Assembly: GCF_017309075.1 (NCBI RefSeq)
Contig: NZ_JAEMGS010000015.1
Span: 22,806 to 86,805 of the forward strand
Source of the DNA: Motiliproteus sp. SC1-56
Lineage (GTDB): Bacteria; Pseudomonadota; Gammaproteobacteria; Pseudomonadales; Balneatricaceae
Reading direction: 5' to 3'
DNA: 64,000 nucleotides
Shown one piece after another: positions 9,795 to 18,386 of the stretch. The notes under the pieces were generated by a model. The model saw only the letters and a program-made list of their open reading frames with translations. It was not told the DNA's origin and did not search any database. Within the stretch, counting starts at the first letter, position 1. Each line of letters opens with the position of its first letter. A program made the position numbers and the translations under genes.

Positions 9795-10043
9795 TCAGGG
9801 GGCGGCGGCTTCGGTTTTGCCGCCGGCAGCGGTCTTGTCGCCCGCGAGGTTTTTCTTTTTGCCGGTTTTGAAGTCCGTTTCATACCAGCCACCGCCGGCG
9901 AGCCGGAAGCCGGCGGCTGAAATCAGCTTCTGCAGCGCAGGCTTCAGGCACTCGGGACAATCCTTGAGGGCCTCATCACTAAGTTTCTGCAGGGCCTCCA
10001 TCTCGTGGCCACAGCCGTCACAGCGATACTCGTAGATAGGCAT
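9795..10043 (-). CDS. FmdB family zinc-ribbon protein
   Basis: An 82-residue protein starting MPIYEYRCDGCGHEMEALQK with paired CxxC knuckles (CDGC near residue 9 and CPEC near residue 34), the FmdB/CxxC_CxxC_SSSS putative regulatory domain. The C-terminal third is low-complexity Gly/Lys/Ala-rich. The frame is open upstream but the ATG at 10043 gives the universal family start. It is the first gene of the fmdB-aspS-yebC arrangement common in Proteobacteria. Confidence 0.9.
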   Translation of the reverse strand: MPIYEYRCDGCGHEMEALQKLSDEALKDCPECLKPALQKLISAAGFRLAGGGWYETDFKTGKKKNLAGDKTAAGGKTEAAAP

Positions 10044-10169
10044 AACGATAATCCGGTCTGTTGAAACAAACGCGGGATTATAACGCGAAAAACACGGGCT
10101 CAACAGGGTCGCAAAACGAAGGCGGAATCTTTCGGGCGCAGCCCAGTCGGGGGTCTGCAGCCCGCCTTT

Positions 10170-10742
10170 TCACTCCTCTTCATTGAAGGCGCCTTGAATC
10201 AGGAACAGGCGGTCATTACCGAAGAACATACGTTCGCCGACAAAGCAGGTGGGCACACCGAAGGCACCGCGCTGCAAAGCCTCTTGGGTGCAGGCGGCCA
10301 AACGCTCACGCACCTCGGGCTCGGCGGCCCGCTCCACCCGCTCCGCACCGACCAGCGCTTCCAGCACCTCGGGGTTTCCCGGGTCCTGGCCTTCGATCCA
10401 GTAGGCTTCAAACAAGCGCTTGGTAAAGGTGGCGCGCTCCTCTCCCTCGAGCAGGGTCAACAGCGACATGGCGCGCCCGGTGCGGGCCGGAAAGTGCTCC
10501 GGCCACACCAGGGGAATGCCATAGTAACGGGCCAGGGCTTGCACATCAGTCTTTGCATAGGCGAAGCGTGCCGGCACGGTGGGCGGCGGCGTATTGCCCG
10601 CCCCCTCCAGCAGGCGCGGTAGGGAAACCGGTCGCAAAACCAGCTCCGCCTGGCTGCGTCGGGCGATCCCCGGCAGGCGGCAATGGGCGAGATAGGAGTA
10701 AGGACTCAGGATATCGTAGAAGAACTCGATTTGACGGCGCAT
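10170..10742 (-). CDS. 2-hydroxychromene-2-carboxylate isomerase-like DsbA family protein
   Basis: A 190-residue DsbA-fold protein. It begins MRRQIEFFYDILSPYSYLA, where the SPYSYLA block replaces the CxxC of true DsbA, and carries the cis-proline block FGVPTCFVGERMFFGNDRL near the end. This is the HCCA isomerase / kappa-class GST-like pattern, a glutathione-using isomerase in aromatic degradation. With no naphthalene-type genes in the window, the substrate is unknown. AGGAAAG supports the ATG at 10742. Confidence 0.85.
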   Translation of the reverse strand: MRRQIEFFYDILSPYSYLAHCRLPGIARRSQAELVLRPVSLPRLLEGAGNTPPPTVPARFAYAKTDVQALARYYGIPLVWPEHFPARTGRAMSLLTLLEGEERATFTKRLFEAYWIEGQDPGNPEVLEALVGAERVERAAEPEVRERLAACTQEALQRGAFGVPTCFVGERMFFGNDRLFLIQGAFNEEE

Positions 10743-10838
10743 GATACGGACTTTCCTCACTGGCACAGTCGTCATAGTATGTCAGTGGAGCTTGGCCGTA
10801 TAGCGCCAGACCTAAGCCGAGGACTCAAGGAGCCGTTT

Positions 10839-11267
10839 ATGTCCGTTCGTGAAAACCTGCACAACTACTACGAGAAGCTGGTCGCCGAGGTACTGGAGGA
10901 GCAGTTTGCCGCGGAAGAGGCGGACCTGGATTACCTCTGCGATATCGCCTGCGTAGCGCTCAACCACCTGCCCCCCCGTTACTTTCGCCACGAGATTGAC
11001 ATGGCTTTCTACCTGTCTCCGGCGGAGTTCGAGGAGATGCGTGAGAAAGTGGAGGGGGCCATTATCGAGGCCCGGGCCTACGTGGATCAGAGCCTACGGG
11101 ACGCGGCCGCGGCCGAGCTGGCGCGCGAAGAGGAGCTGCGGCGATCCGCTGAAGCGGCGGCCCGGGCACGTGCCGCTAAAGGGGCCGGCCCCGACGAAGA
11201 GCAGGCCGCCCCCGTATCCATCTTCGAGGCCCAGGCGCTGCCACCCATTCTGAGGGGCAAGCAGTAA
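10839..11267 (+). CDS. ComFB-domain protein with charged C-terminal tail
   Basis: A 142-residue protein. Residues 1-90 match the late-competence ComFB pattern (VRENLHNYYEKLVAEVL, DIACVALNHLPPRYF). The family's usual extra cysteines are reduced; one Cys is in YLCDIAC. Residues 90-130 are rich in Ala, Glu and Arg and probably helical. ComFB-domain proteins bind cyclic di-nucleotides in some bacteria, but the role here is unproven. AAGGAG stands six bases before the ATG. Confidence 0.75.
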   Translation: MSVRENLHNYYEKLVAEVLEEQFAAEEADLDYLCDIACVALNHLPPRYFRHEIDMAFYLSPAEFEEMREKVEGAIIEARAYVDQSLRDAAAAELAREEELRRSAEAAARARAAKGAGPDEEQAAPVSIFEAQALPPILRGKQ

Positions 11268-11314
11268 CCCCTGGCAACGATCATGACTGATAGGGGCTGA
11301 AGGCTGAGGGGTGA

Positions 11315-11704
11315 TCAGCGATGGCAGGTCATCCGCCCACCGTCCTCCTCAAGCACCCGCCAGCCATCAATCGATTCATCCCAGCGCCCGATAAGGGTGT
11401 AAAGGCAGCTGCTTTCGACGATTTCACCACCGAAAATGGTGGTCTGGTTTGAGACCCAGCTGCCGGGATCAGACTTTCTATCAACTGGCTGACGGTGACT
11501 AATGATCCGGGTCGGAGTCTGGTAGCTGTTGTTCTGAACCCACTGGAACGCCCGGCGACCGTCGGGCAGGTCAAAGGCACTAACCGGCTCACCGTAGTCA
11601 ACCATCACTTCGCGGATATCCTTTCCCGCATATTTTTCCAGCATGTTGGACGCGCAACCGGCCAGAACCGTTGCCGCCAACACACACAGGGTAAATCCTC
11701 GCAC
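11315..11704 (-). CDS. Small lipoprotein, unknown
   Basis: A 129-residue protein with a type II signal sequence: short N-terminus, hydrophobic core FTLCVLAATVLAGC and a lipobox LAGC at about residues 13-16. The mature part contains a YGEPVSAFDLPDGRRAFQW block, resembling small outer-membrane-assembly (SmpA/OmlA-like) lipoproteins, but the match is loose. I choose a GTG start at 11704 because an AAGGAG site lies about 9 bases before it; starting further upstream would place that site inside the gene. Confidence 0.7.
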   Translation of the reverse strand: MRGFTLCVLAATVLAGCASNMLEKYAGKDIREVMVDYGEPVSAFDLPDGRRAFQWVQNNSYQTPTRIISHRQPVDRKSDPGSWVSNQTTIFGGEIVESSCLYTLIGRWDESIDGWRVLEEDGGRMTCHR

Positions 11705-11734
11705 CTCGTCGATCTCCTTCTCTATCAATAACCG

Positions 11735-12478
11735 TTACCAGTAGCGCTCGACGGTGATGTGCCCGGGCGCACGGCGCAGGTTTTTCTGCATGCCCCGCTC
11801 TTTTAACAGCGCGATGGTCTCCTTGACCATGTGGGGGTTACCACAAATCATCACCTGACTCTGTTCCGGGCCCAGTGCACAACCCGCCCGCTGTTCCAGG
11901 CGACCGTCCGCCAGTGCCGTGGTGATGCGCCCGTTGATACTATCCGCCATCTGTTCGCGACTGATGCAGGGGATCCAGTCAAACTGGCCAGGGCGCTCTT
12001 TTACATGCGCATCGAGCCGCTCCCGGTAACTCATGTCCACCCCGTGCCGCACCGAGTAGGCAAGCCTGATCCGTTGAAACCGCCGCCAGGGCTCCTCGGT
12101 GGCCAATATGGACAGAAACGGGCCGATGGCGGTGCCCGTCGCCAGCAGCCACAGGTCCTCCGCCTCCGGCACCTCGTCCAGCGTCAGAAACCCGGTCGCC
12201 TCCGGCGCCACCCAGATCGGCTCGCCTTCCTTGATCGCCAGCAGCTGGTTGGACAACGGCCCGCCCGGTACCGAGTTGAAGTAGAACTCCAGCACCGGCT
12301 CCTGGGGCGGATTGACAAAAGAGTAGGGCCGCGCCACCTTCACCCCGTCGATATCCAGGGCCAGGCGGGTATACTGGCCGGCCTTGAAGGGCGCAACCGC
12401 AGCCTCGATCCGCAGAGAGTGCAGCCGGTCGGTCCAACGTCTGTTTTCTACCACCATGCCGGCAACCCAGTCGGTCAT
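11735..12478 (-). CDS. fpr: Ferredoxin-NADP reductase
   Basis: A 247-residue flavoprotein of the bacterial Fpr type. FAD-binding block RPYSFVN (RxYS motif), the VAPEATGFLTLDEVPEAEDLW stretch ahead of the NADP-binding LLATGTAIGPFLS (GTGxxP-like) and CGNPHMV (CGxxxM) near the end. The C-terminus is VERYW, as in Fpr proteins ending in an aromatic residue that stacks on FAD. It moves electrons between NADPH and ferredoxin or flavodoxin, supporting Fe-S repair and oxidative-stress defence. GGAGGAAAT immediately precedes the ATG. Confidence 0.93.
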   Translation of the reverse strand: MTDWVAGMVVENRRWTDRLHSLRIEAAVAPFKAGQYTRLALDIDGVKVARPYSFVNPPQEPVLEFYFNSVPGGPLSNQLLAIKEGEPIWVAPEATGFLTLDEVPEAEDLWLLATGTAIGPFLSILATEEPWRRFQRIRLAYSVRHGVDMSYRERLDAHVKERPGQFDWIPCISREQMADSINGRITTALADGRLEQRAGCALGPEQSQVMICGNPHMVKETIALLKERGMQKNLRRAPGHITVERYW

Positions 12479-12570
12479 ATTTCCTCCGAAAAAACCGCCC
12501 GTTTGAAGCGCTTACACTAGCTCTACTATAGACGCTCCCGCAGCAGGCGCTTGCGGGCGGCCAGCGCCAT

Positions 12571-13149
12571 TCACCGGCGCTGATCCTCCGCCCAGGTGCA
12601 CAGCTCGGGAAAAAACGTCAGAAAATCCTCTTCCAGTTCTGCGTAGCGTTGCAAGAACTCCTCCCCCGCTCCCAGCATGGGTTCGGGCCGGCGCAGACGC
12701 CGCGCCACCCGGTCCAGGGTGTGAACAATCAGCTGAGGGTCCGCGTAGGCGCCGAGCCAGTCCTGGGCGACCAGCCGCTCGGTCACCTTGGCCATCTGCG
12801 CCGGCAGGTGCTCATGATACGCCCTCAGTTCGTCATAACACTGGTGAATGAATGCCTTGCGGGAGCGGTCGCTGAACCGGGCCCAGTGCACGCTCAGGTA
12901 GTGATCGAAACAGATGTCGAGCACGATGCCGGCATAACGACGCCGGCGGCGGCTAAACCGGTCCCGACTGCGTTGCACCCGTGGATGCTGATCGGTAAAA
13001 GCGTCGATCCGCCGGTGCAGTTCGACCCCCTGGCGCATCCAGGCAGGCCACCCCGGATTGATCGGTCCGCGGACGAAATCCCCCATCAGGTTTGCCACCC
13101 GGGCCCGGGCGTTATCCTCGGCCAGAAAGAGGTGGGCAAGGAAGTTCAT
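12571..13149 (-). CDS. acpH: ACP phosphodiesterase (AcpH, DUF479)
   Basis: A 192-residue protein beginning MNFLAHLFLAEDNA with the conserved NLMGDFVRG block, the HRRIDAFTDQHP stretch and an FDHYLSVHW segment, all typical of AcpH. AcpH removes the 4'-phosphopantetheine from acyl carrier protein. Two ATGs lie side by side (13152 and 13149); I take the second since it gives the family start and seven bases to AGGAG. Confidence 0.88.
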   Translation of the reverse strand: MNFLAHLFLAEDNARARVANLMGDFVRGPINPGWPAWMRQGVELHRRIDAFTDQHPRVQRSRDRFSRRRRRYAGIVLDICFDHYLSVHWARFSDRSRKAFIHQCYDELRAYHEHLPAQMAKVTERLVAQDWLGAYADPQLIVHTLDRVARRLRRPEPMLGAGEEFLQRYAELEEDFLTFFPELCTWAEDQRR

Positions 13150-13212
13150 CATAGGTCTCCTGGTGCCTCTGGATGCCGCTGAAATGACACCAACCGTAAA
13201 GAAAAAAAACAC

Positions 13213-13421
13213 TTAGCGCCGCAAAAACGTCATTGAGCCGTCCCATTTCTTGAGGTAACCTCCAAATTGTGCTTTTTGATTGACGCTAGTGCGTAATTTT
13301 GTTTGGCGGGCGCTCTGACCTGATTAGGTACCTCCCAGCAATTTCGGTAGCAGCAATTAAAATGCCGCAACAAGAACGACAAGCCGCCAGCGGCTGCAAA
13401 ACCGAGTGGAGTTTAGAAAGT
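13213..13421 (+). promoter_or_regulatory. Long leader/promoter region of the cold-shock gene
   Basis: About 200 bases separate acpH from the cold-shock ORF. The stretch 13240-13310 is AT-rich (e.g. GTGCTTTTTGATTG), compatible with a promoter, and 13311-13421 could form the long 5' leader typical of cspA-type genes. I could not fix -35/-10 boxes with correct spacing. Confidence 0.4.
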
Positions 13422-13631
13422 ATGTCAGAGGTTATGAACGGAACCGTCAAATGGTTCAACGATGAGAAGGGCTTCGGCTTTATCGCCCAGGAAAACGGGC
13501 CCGATATCTTCGTTCACTACACCGCCATTAACGGCACCGGACGCCGCAGCCTGGCCGATGGCCAAGCGGTCTCTTTTGAGGTCACCCAGGGTCAGAAAGG
13601 CCCGCAAGCGGTCAACGTTACTCCTCTGTAA
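13422..13631 (+). CDS. Cold-shock domain protein
   Basis: A 69-residue CSD protein with both RNA-binding motifs: RNP1 KGFGFI and RNP2 DIFVHY, and the start [12 protein letters not shown]. It is a single-stranded nucleic acid chaperone. Whether it is cold-induced or constitutive cannot be told. The frame is open further upstream, but the family start is [12 protein letters not shown]. Confidence 0.93.
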   Translation: MSEVMNGTVKWFNDEKGFGFIAQENGPDIFVHYTAINGTGRRSLADGQAVSFEVTQGQKGPQAVNVTPL

Positions 13632-13645
13632 CGCGCCCGAAAACA

Positions 13646-13669
13646 GGCGGCGGCCCCTGCCGCCGCCTT
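13646..13669 (+). terminator. Terminator hairpin after cold-shock gene
   Basis: Nine-base stem GGCGGCGGC / GCCGCCGCC with loop CCCT, 14 bases after the csp stop and just before the convergent aceK stop. Only a short TT follows, so it is a weak U-tract terminator. Confidence 0.6.
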
Positions 13670-13675
13670 CCTCCC

Positions 13676-15460
13676 CTACTCCTCCCCCGGCTGGGCGAGC
13701 GCGCCCCGATCGAAGCGCTTCTTGCGCCGGTAAGGAAACACATCCACCACTTCGCCGTGGTTGATCGCCTGCTGCAGCCCCTGCCAGTAGCCTGCATCGA
13801 ATATCTCGCTGTGCAGCTCCCGGAAAATCCGGCTCACCTCCCCACGCCGACGCCCCGTCAGGAAAATACTGAACTCCTCGGGAAAGACGTCGTTGGGGGC
13901 GATGGAGTACCAGGGTTCGGCCGACAGCTCGTCTTCGGGGTAGCGTGGCGGCGGAATGCGCCGGAAGTTACATTCGCTCAGGTAGCAAATTTCATCGTAG
14001 TCGTAGAAAACCACCCGGCCGTGGCGGGTGACCCCGAAATTCTTGAACAGCATGTCGCCGGGAAAGATATTGGCGGCGGCCAGCTGTCGAATGGCGTTGC
14101 CGTATTCGCTGATCACGCTGCGCAGCTCATGCTCGGAAGCGTTATCGATGTAGATGTTCAGCGGAATCATGCGCCGCTCACTCCACAGGTGTTTGACGAT
14201 CACCTTATCGCCTTCGACCCGCACGCTCTGGCCGGCGACGCGCAGCAATTCGTCCAGCAGCTCGGCGGAGAACCGTCGTCGCTCGAAAACGAAATGACTG
14301 AACTCCTGGGTATCGGCCATGCGCCCGGCCTTGTCGTGGCGCTTGACCAACCGATACTTCTCCTTGACGGTCTCGCGGGTGATCTCCTTGGCGGGGTGAA
14401 AGCGATCCTTGATGATCTTGAAAACCACCTCCAGCGAAGGCAGCGTAAACACCGTCATCACCATCCCCTTGACCCCGGGGGCGATCACGAACAGGTCGTC
14501 GCTCTGCTCCATGTGGGCCAGAAAGTCACGGTAAAAAACGGTCTTGCCATGCTTGTAAAAGCCCAGCGAGGTGTACATCTCGTAGGCTTTTTTGTGAGGC
14601 AGCAGGCTCTGCAGAAAGCGAACATATTCAAAGGGAATAGGGGCCTCGACCATGAAGTAGGAACGGGTAAAGCTGAAAATCACCGAAACGTCATCGGGAT
14701 CCAGAATCAAGGTATCCACGAACACCCCGCCCGCCCCATTGTTCAAAATCGGCATCACGAAAGGGACACAGCGTCCCCCGTCCCGGCTGATGGCCCGCCC
14801 GACCACATAGGCCCCCTTGTTACGGTAAAAAACCGACTTGACGATCTCAAGGTGCGCACCGCGACCCATCAAGATCCCGTCCACGGGATGATCCTTGATG
14901 TAACGCACCAGATTGCGCACGTCCCGGCGCTTATTTTCAAAGGGAATCGAAAAAGCGTAGTCGTCGAGTATCTGCGCAATCAGCCGCGGCAGACTGCCGT
15001 TGAGGGCATAGCGGCGGCAGATGCCGGTCTCAGGAGGCTCCCAGTCAGCCGGAAGCGCACTGCGGACAAACACTTTGTTGTCGTCAATGTCCTTGTGACG
15101 GTGCGTACGGCAGTAGATGGAGTTGAAGAAAGTTTCCGCCAGCTCACCGTCGGTACGGTGGTAGACCATGCGGCTGTATTCGCCCTTGGCAGCCTCCCAG
15201 AGTGGCGCCGCTTTGATGGCCTCACCCACCAGGGTCCGGACCTGGGCGGTGGTGAGGCTGACAGCGAGATCGTAGAGGTCCACCCGCTCGGTGCAGGCTT
15301 GCTGCATCCCCCGCCAGTCGGCACGCTCAAAGCGGCCCCGGGCACCTGCTGAAATCTGCTCGAACTTGCCGCGGTAGTCGTCAAAACCGCCGATAATCGC
15401 CCGCGCCATCGTCACTGGCGTCTGCGCCGACACGACCGTTTGCGGCTCTGCATGCGTCAT
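13676..15460 (-). CDS. aceK: Isocitrate dehydrogenase kinase/phosphatase
   Basis: A 594-residue protein, full family length. The ATP-binding region APGVKGMVMTVFTLPS and the following VFKIIKDRFHPAKE, and the catalytic block FPGDMLFKNFGVTRHGRVVFYDYDEICYL, are the AceK signatures. It reversibly phosphorylates isocitrate dehydrogenase to divert flux into the glyoxylate shunt on acetate or acyl-CoA substrates. aceA and aceB are not adjacent. This fits the acyl-CoA catabolism seen later in the window. Confidence 0.96.
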   Translation of the reverse strand: MTHAEPQTVVSAQTPVTMARAIIGGFDDYRGKFEQISAGARGRFERADWRGMQQACTERVDLYDLAVSLTTAQVRTLVGEAIKAAPLWEAAKGEYSRMVYHRTDGELAETFFNSIYCRTHRHKDIDDNKVFVRSALPADWEPPETGICRRYALNGSLPRLIAQILDDYAFSIPFENKRRDVRNLVRYIKDHPVDGILMGRGAHLEIVKSVFYRNKGAYVVGRAISRDGGRCVPFVMPILNNGAGGVFVDTLILDPDDVSVIFSFTRSYFMVEAPIPFEYVRFLQSLLPHKKAYEMYTSLGFYKHGKTVFYRDFLAHMEQSDDLFVIAPGVKGMVMTVFTLPSLEVVFKIIKDRFHPAKEITRETVKEKYRLVKRHDKAGRMADTQEFSHFVFERRRFSAELLDELLRVAGQSVRVEGDKVIVKHLWSERRMIPLNIYIDNASEHELRSVISEYGNAIRQLAAANIFPGDMLFKNFGVTRHGRVVFYDYDEICYLSECNFRRIPPPRYPEDELSAEPWYSIAPNDVFPEEFSIFLTGRRRGEVSRIFRELHSEIFDAGYWQGLQQAINHGEVVDVFPYRRKKRFDRGALAQPGEE

Positions 15461-15659
15461 ACCATCTCCCCTCGCCCAAGCGCCAGTATATACAACCCGG
15501 GGCCTTCCGGTCGGCGAGTACTTGGTGGGGAATCTGAAAAAGCCGCTAGATGCTTACCCAACGTGCTCCGGCAGGCACCGGCCGGTCGTTAACAGCGCGG
15601 GCGTCGCCAACCAAGGCGTCATTGCTCGCCGGGCAACCGGCGCGCGAAGGGAACTCGCT

Positions 15660-17798
15660 TCAGCGCCGCCGGGAACGCCGTTGCTGGCCGCCGCGCCTTG
15701 AGGCGGGTGTCGATGCAGCCGATGCAGGCCGCCCCCGTCCCGGATTTGGCTTGCGACCGTCACGTGCAGACTGGGCAGCACCTCTAACCGGCCCGGGCGG
15801 CACCAGTGCTCGGGGGCCACCCCCGATCAGGTCGCGGCGCCCCATTTTCAGAAGCGCCTCTCGGATCAGCGGCCAGTTCTCGGGATCGTGATAACGCAGC
15901 AACGCCTTGTGCAGGCGGCGCTGGCGCGCCCCCTTGGGCACCGACACTTGCTCACTGCTTCGGCCGACCTTTTTCAGCGGGTTGCGACCGGTGTGGTACA
16001 TGGTGGTGGCGTTGGAGAGCGGCGAGGGAATGAAGTTCTGCACCTGGTCCAAGCGCAGGTCATTCTCCTTCAACCAAAGCGCCAGGTTCAGCATATCCCC
16101 GTCTTCGGTGCCCGGGTGGGCGGAAATGAAATAGGGGATCAGGTACTGCTTTTTCCCGGCTTCCCGGGAGAACTGCTCGAAAAGGCGCTTGAAGCGGTAA
16201 TAGGTGCCCATGCCCGGCTTCATCATCTTCGACAGTGGGCCGTCCTCGGTATGCTCGGGCGCAATCTTAAGGTACCCCCCCACGTGGTGGGTGACCAGTT
16301 CACGCAGGTACTCCGGATCCTCCACCGCCAGGTCATAACGCAGCCCGGAGGCGATCAGCACCCGCTTGATGCCCGGCAGCTTGCGGGCTTTGCGGTAAAG
16401 CGTGGTCAGGTGACGGTGGTCGGTGTTAAGGTTGCTGCAGATGCCCGGATAGACGCAGGAAAGCCGGCGGCAGGCGGCTTCGATCTTGGGATCTTTACAG
16501 GCCAGCCGGTACATGTTCGCCGTCGGCCCACCCAAATCCGATATGGTGCCGGTAAAACCGGGCGTCCGATCGCGAATCGCCTCCACCTCGCGCAGGATCG
16601 AATCCTCGGAGCGATTCTGAATGATGCGCCCTTCGTGCTCGGTAATGGAGCAGAAGGTGCAGCCGCCGAAACAGCCACGCATTATGTTCACCGAGAACCG
16701 AATCATCTCGTAGGCCGGTATCCGGGCGTCGCCGTAGCTGCTGTGCGGCAGGCGGCTATACGGCAGATCAAAGACGCCGTCCAGTTCCTCGGTGGCGAGG
16801 GGCAGCGGCGGCGGGTTGAGCCAGACATCACGCTCGCCGTGACGTTGAACCAGCGCACGGGCGTTGCCGGGATTGGTCTCCAGGTGCATAACGCGGGAGG
16901 CATGGGCGTAGAGCACGGGGTCAGCTTTGACCTGCTCGAAGGCGGGCAATCGAATCACCGTTTTCGCCCGGTCCGGCCGCACGGGCCGCTCCAGCACCAT
17001 CAACGGCTGAGGCGCATCGGCCGGCTGGGGGGCGTCCGCCTGCTCACACCCGGGCTCGGCCTGATAGGGGTTGGGTACCGCGTCCACCCGCCCGGGACGG
17101 TCCACCTCAGTGGAATCGATCACCGACCAGCCCGCCGGCAGGTCCGAGCGCATCAGCGCGGTGCCGCGGATATCCGTCAACGCCTGGATCGGTTCGCCGT
17201 CCGCAAGCCGTCGCGCCACTTCCACCAGTGCCCGTTCGGCGTTGCCGAACAGCAGCAGGTCCGCCTTGGCATCGGGCAGCACCGAGCGGCGTACCGTTTC
17301 AGACCAGTAATCAAAGTGGGCAATCCGGCGCAGGCTGGCCTCGATGCCGCCGATGATCAGGGGCACCCCCTTGTAGGCCTCGCGGCAGCGCTGGGCATAG
17401 ACCACCACCGCCCGGTCCGGGCGCTTGCCGCCCTCGCCGTTGGGGGTATAGGCGTCGTCGTGGCGCAACCGTTTCTCTGCCGTGTAGCGATTGATCATCG
17501 AATCCATGTTGCCCGCCGTCACCCCGAAGAAGAGTCGGGGCCGTCCCAGGCGCATGAAGTCGGTTTTGTCGCGCCAGTCGGGCTGGGCGATGATGCCCAC
17601 GCGCAGCCCCTGGGCCTCGAGCAGGCGACCGATCACCGCCATGCCGAAACTGGGGTGGTCCACGTAAGCATCGCCGGTGACCAGCACCACGTCGCAGGCA
17701 TCCCACCCCAGCGCCTCCATTTCGGCCCGGGACATGGGCAGCTCCGGGGCGGCGGAAAAGGGGGAATCAACGGAAAAAAGGGAAGCGGGGGCGTGCAT
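15660..17798 (-). CDS. YgiQ family radical SAM protein
   Basis: A 712-residue protein with N-terminal YgiQ domain ([20 protein letters not shown]), a radical SAM core with the cluster motif [11 protein letters not shown] (CxxxCxxC), and the C-terminal DUF3362-type tail that is basic and Gly/Arg/Pro-rich. The reaction is unknown. The start at 17798 has a weak ribosome site; an internal ATG ([12 protein letters not shown]) about 21 codons in is an alternative. It is divergent from the DUF3461 gene. Confidence 0.93.
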   Translation of the reverse strand: MHAPASLFSVDSPFSAAPELPMSRAEMEALGWDACDVVLVTGDAYVDHPSFGMAVIGRLLEAQGLRVGIIAQPDWRDKTDFMRLGRPRLFFGVTAGNMDSMINRYTAEKRLRHDDAYTPNGEGGKRPDRAVVVYAQRCREAYKGVPLIIGGIEASLRRIAHFDYWSETVRRSVLPDAKADLLLFGNAERALVEVARRLADGEPIQALTDIRGTALMRSDLPAGWSVIDSTEVDRPGRVDAVPNPYQAEPGCEQADAPQPADAPQPLMVLERPVRPDRAKTVIRLPAFEQVKADPVLYAHASRVMHLETNPGNARALVQRHGERDVWLNPPPLPLATEELDGVFDLPYSRLPHSSYGDARIPAYEMIRFSVNIMRGCFGGCTFCSITEHEGRIIQNRSEDSILREVEAIRDRTPGFTGTISDLGGPTANMYRLACKDPKIEAACRRLSCVYPGICSNLNTDHRHLTTLYRKARKLPGIKRVLIASGLRYDLAVEDPEYLRELVTHHVGGYLKIAPEHTEDGPLSKMMKPGMGTYYRFKRLFEQFSREAGKKQYLIPYFISAHPGTEDGDMLNLALWLKENDLRLDQVQNFIPSPLSNATTMYHTGRNPLKKVGRSSEQVSVPKGARQRRLHKALLRYHDPENWPLIREALLKMGRRDLIGGGPRALVPPGPVRGAAQSARDGRKPNPGRGRPASAASTPASRRGGQQRRSRRR

Positions 17799-17825
17799 GG
17801 ATATACCGTACTTGGAGGGTCAACT

Positions 17826-17831
17826 ATTATA
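17826..17831 (-). promoter_or_regulatory. Candidate -10 box of the ygiQ-type gene
   Basis: TATAAT on the minus strand, 28 bases upstream of the start codon, in an AT-rich divergent intergenic region. No good -35 box is found at 17 bases, so the call is tentative. Confidence 0.35.
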
Positions 17832-17967
17832 ACGAAGATCGACGGCCGGAAACACCGGGTCCATGTCAATAATTATGCACATCGGCGTGGATTATTATTG
17901 CTCCGCTGTTAGCGCTCCAATAAAGTGAAAGCACTCTACCGATCGTTTAAAAACAGAAGGATATGCC

Positions 17968-18354
17968 ATGTCTAACTACCCGACCCTCACCGAAATGGGT
18001 GTGGAGAGCGTCGACGATATCTACAAGTACAGCCTGCGCCAGGAAGGGGAGCAGGATATCCTCAAAGTCTACTTCAAGCGGGAAAAAGGCTCGCTGCTGC
18101 CCAAGAGCAAGAAGTTCAAGTTCGGACGCGCCACTCGCACCGTGCGCGTCGACAGCAGCCATGACAAGTACCAGGACTTCTCCGAGATGTCCCCCTTCCT
18201 GATGAAGGCGGTGGACGAACTGCACGAGCTGGTCCAGCACGAGCACGAGGTCAAGGAGGTGAAGGAGCGGCTCCTCGACGACATCGCCCACCTGGAAAAG
18301 GTCTTTGCCAACAAGATTGCCGAGATTCGCAAGGACATCCAGCGGATCAAGTAA
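17968..18354 (+). CDS. DUF3461 family protein
   Basis: A 128-residue soluble protein with the start MSNYPTLTEMGVESVDDIYKY and the block FKREKGSLLPKSKKFKFGRA that characterise DUF3461, found mainly in gammaproteobacteria. The second half is helical and charged. Function unknown. AGAAGGAT lies ahead of the ATG. Confidence 0.9.
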   Translation: MSNYPTLTEMGVESVDDIYKYSLRQEGEQDILKVYFKREKGSLLPKSKKFKFGRATRTVRVDSSHDKYQDFSEMSPFLMKAVDELHELVQHEHEVKEVKERLLDDIAHLEKVFANKIAEIRKDIQRIK

Positions 18355-18367
18355 CGCGGCACCGACC

Positions 18368-18386
18368 GGGGGCTTTCAGAGCCCCC
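18368..18386. terminator. Convergent terminator hairpin
   Basis: GGGGGCT / AGCCCCC with loop TTCAG between the DUF3461 gene and the convergent transglutaminase gene, whose stop codon overlaps the loop. No T tract of note. Confidence 0.5.

Noticed and set aside
13267..13308. Sigma-70 promoter of the cold-shock gene
   Set aside because: TTGACG and TTGATT words exist but no -10 box lies at 16-18 bases.
15461..15659. Possible small gene between aceK and the YgiQ-type gene
   Set aside because: Only short frames on both strands without ribosome sites; treated as intergenic.
15888..17912. 674-codon plus-strand open frame
   Set aside because: Antisense to the YgiQ-type gene, whose radical SAM motif is unmistakable.
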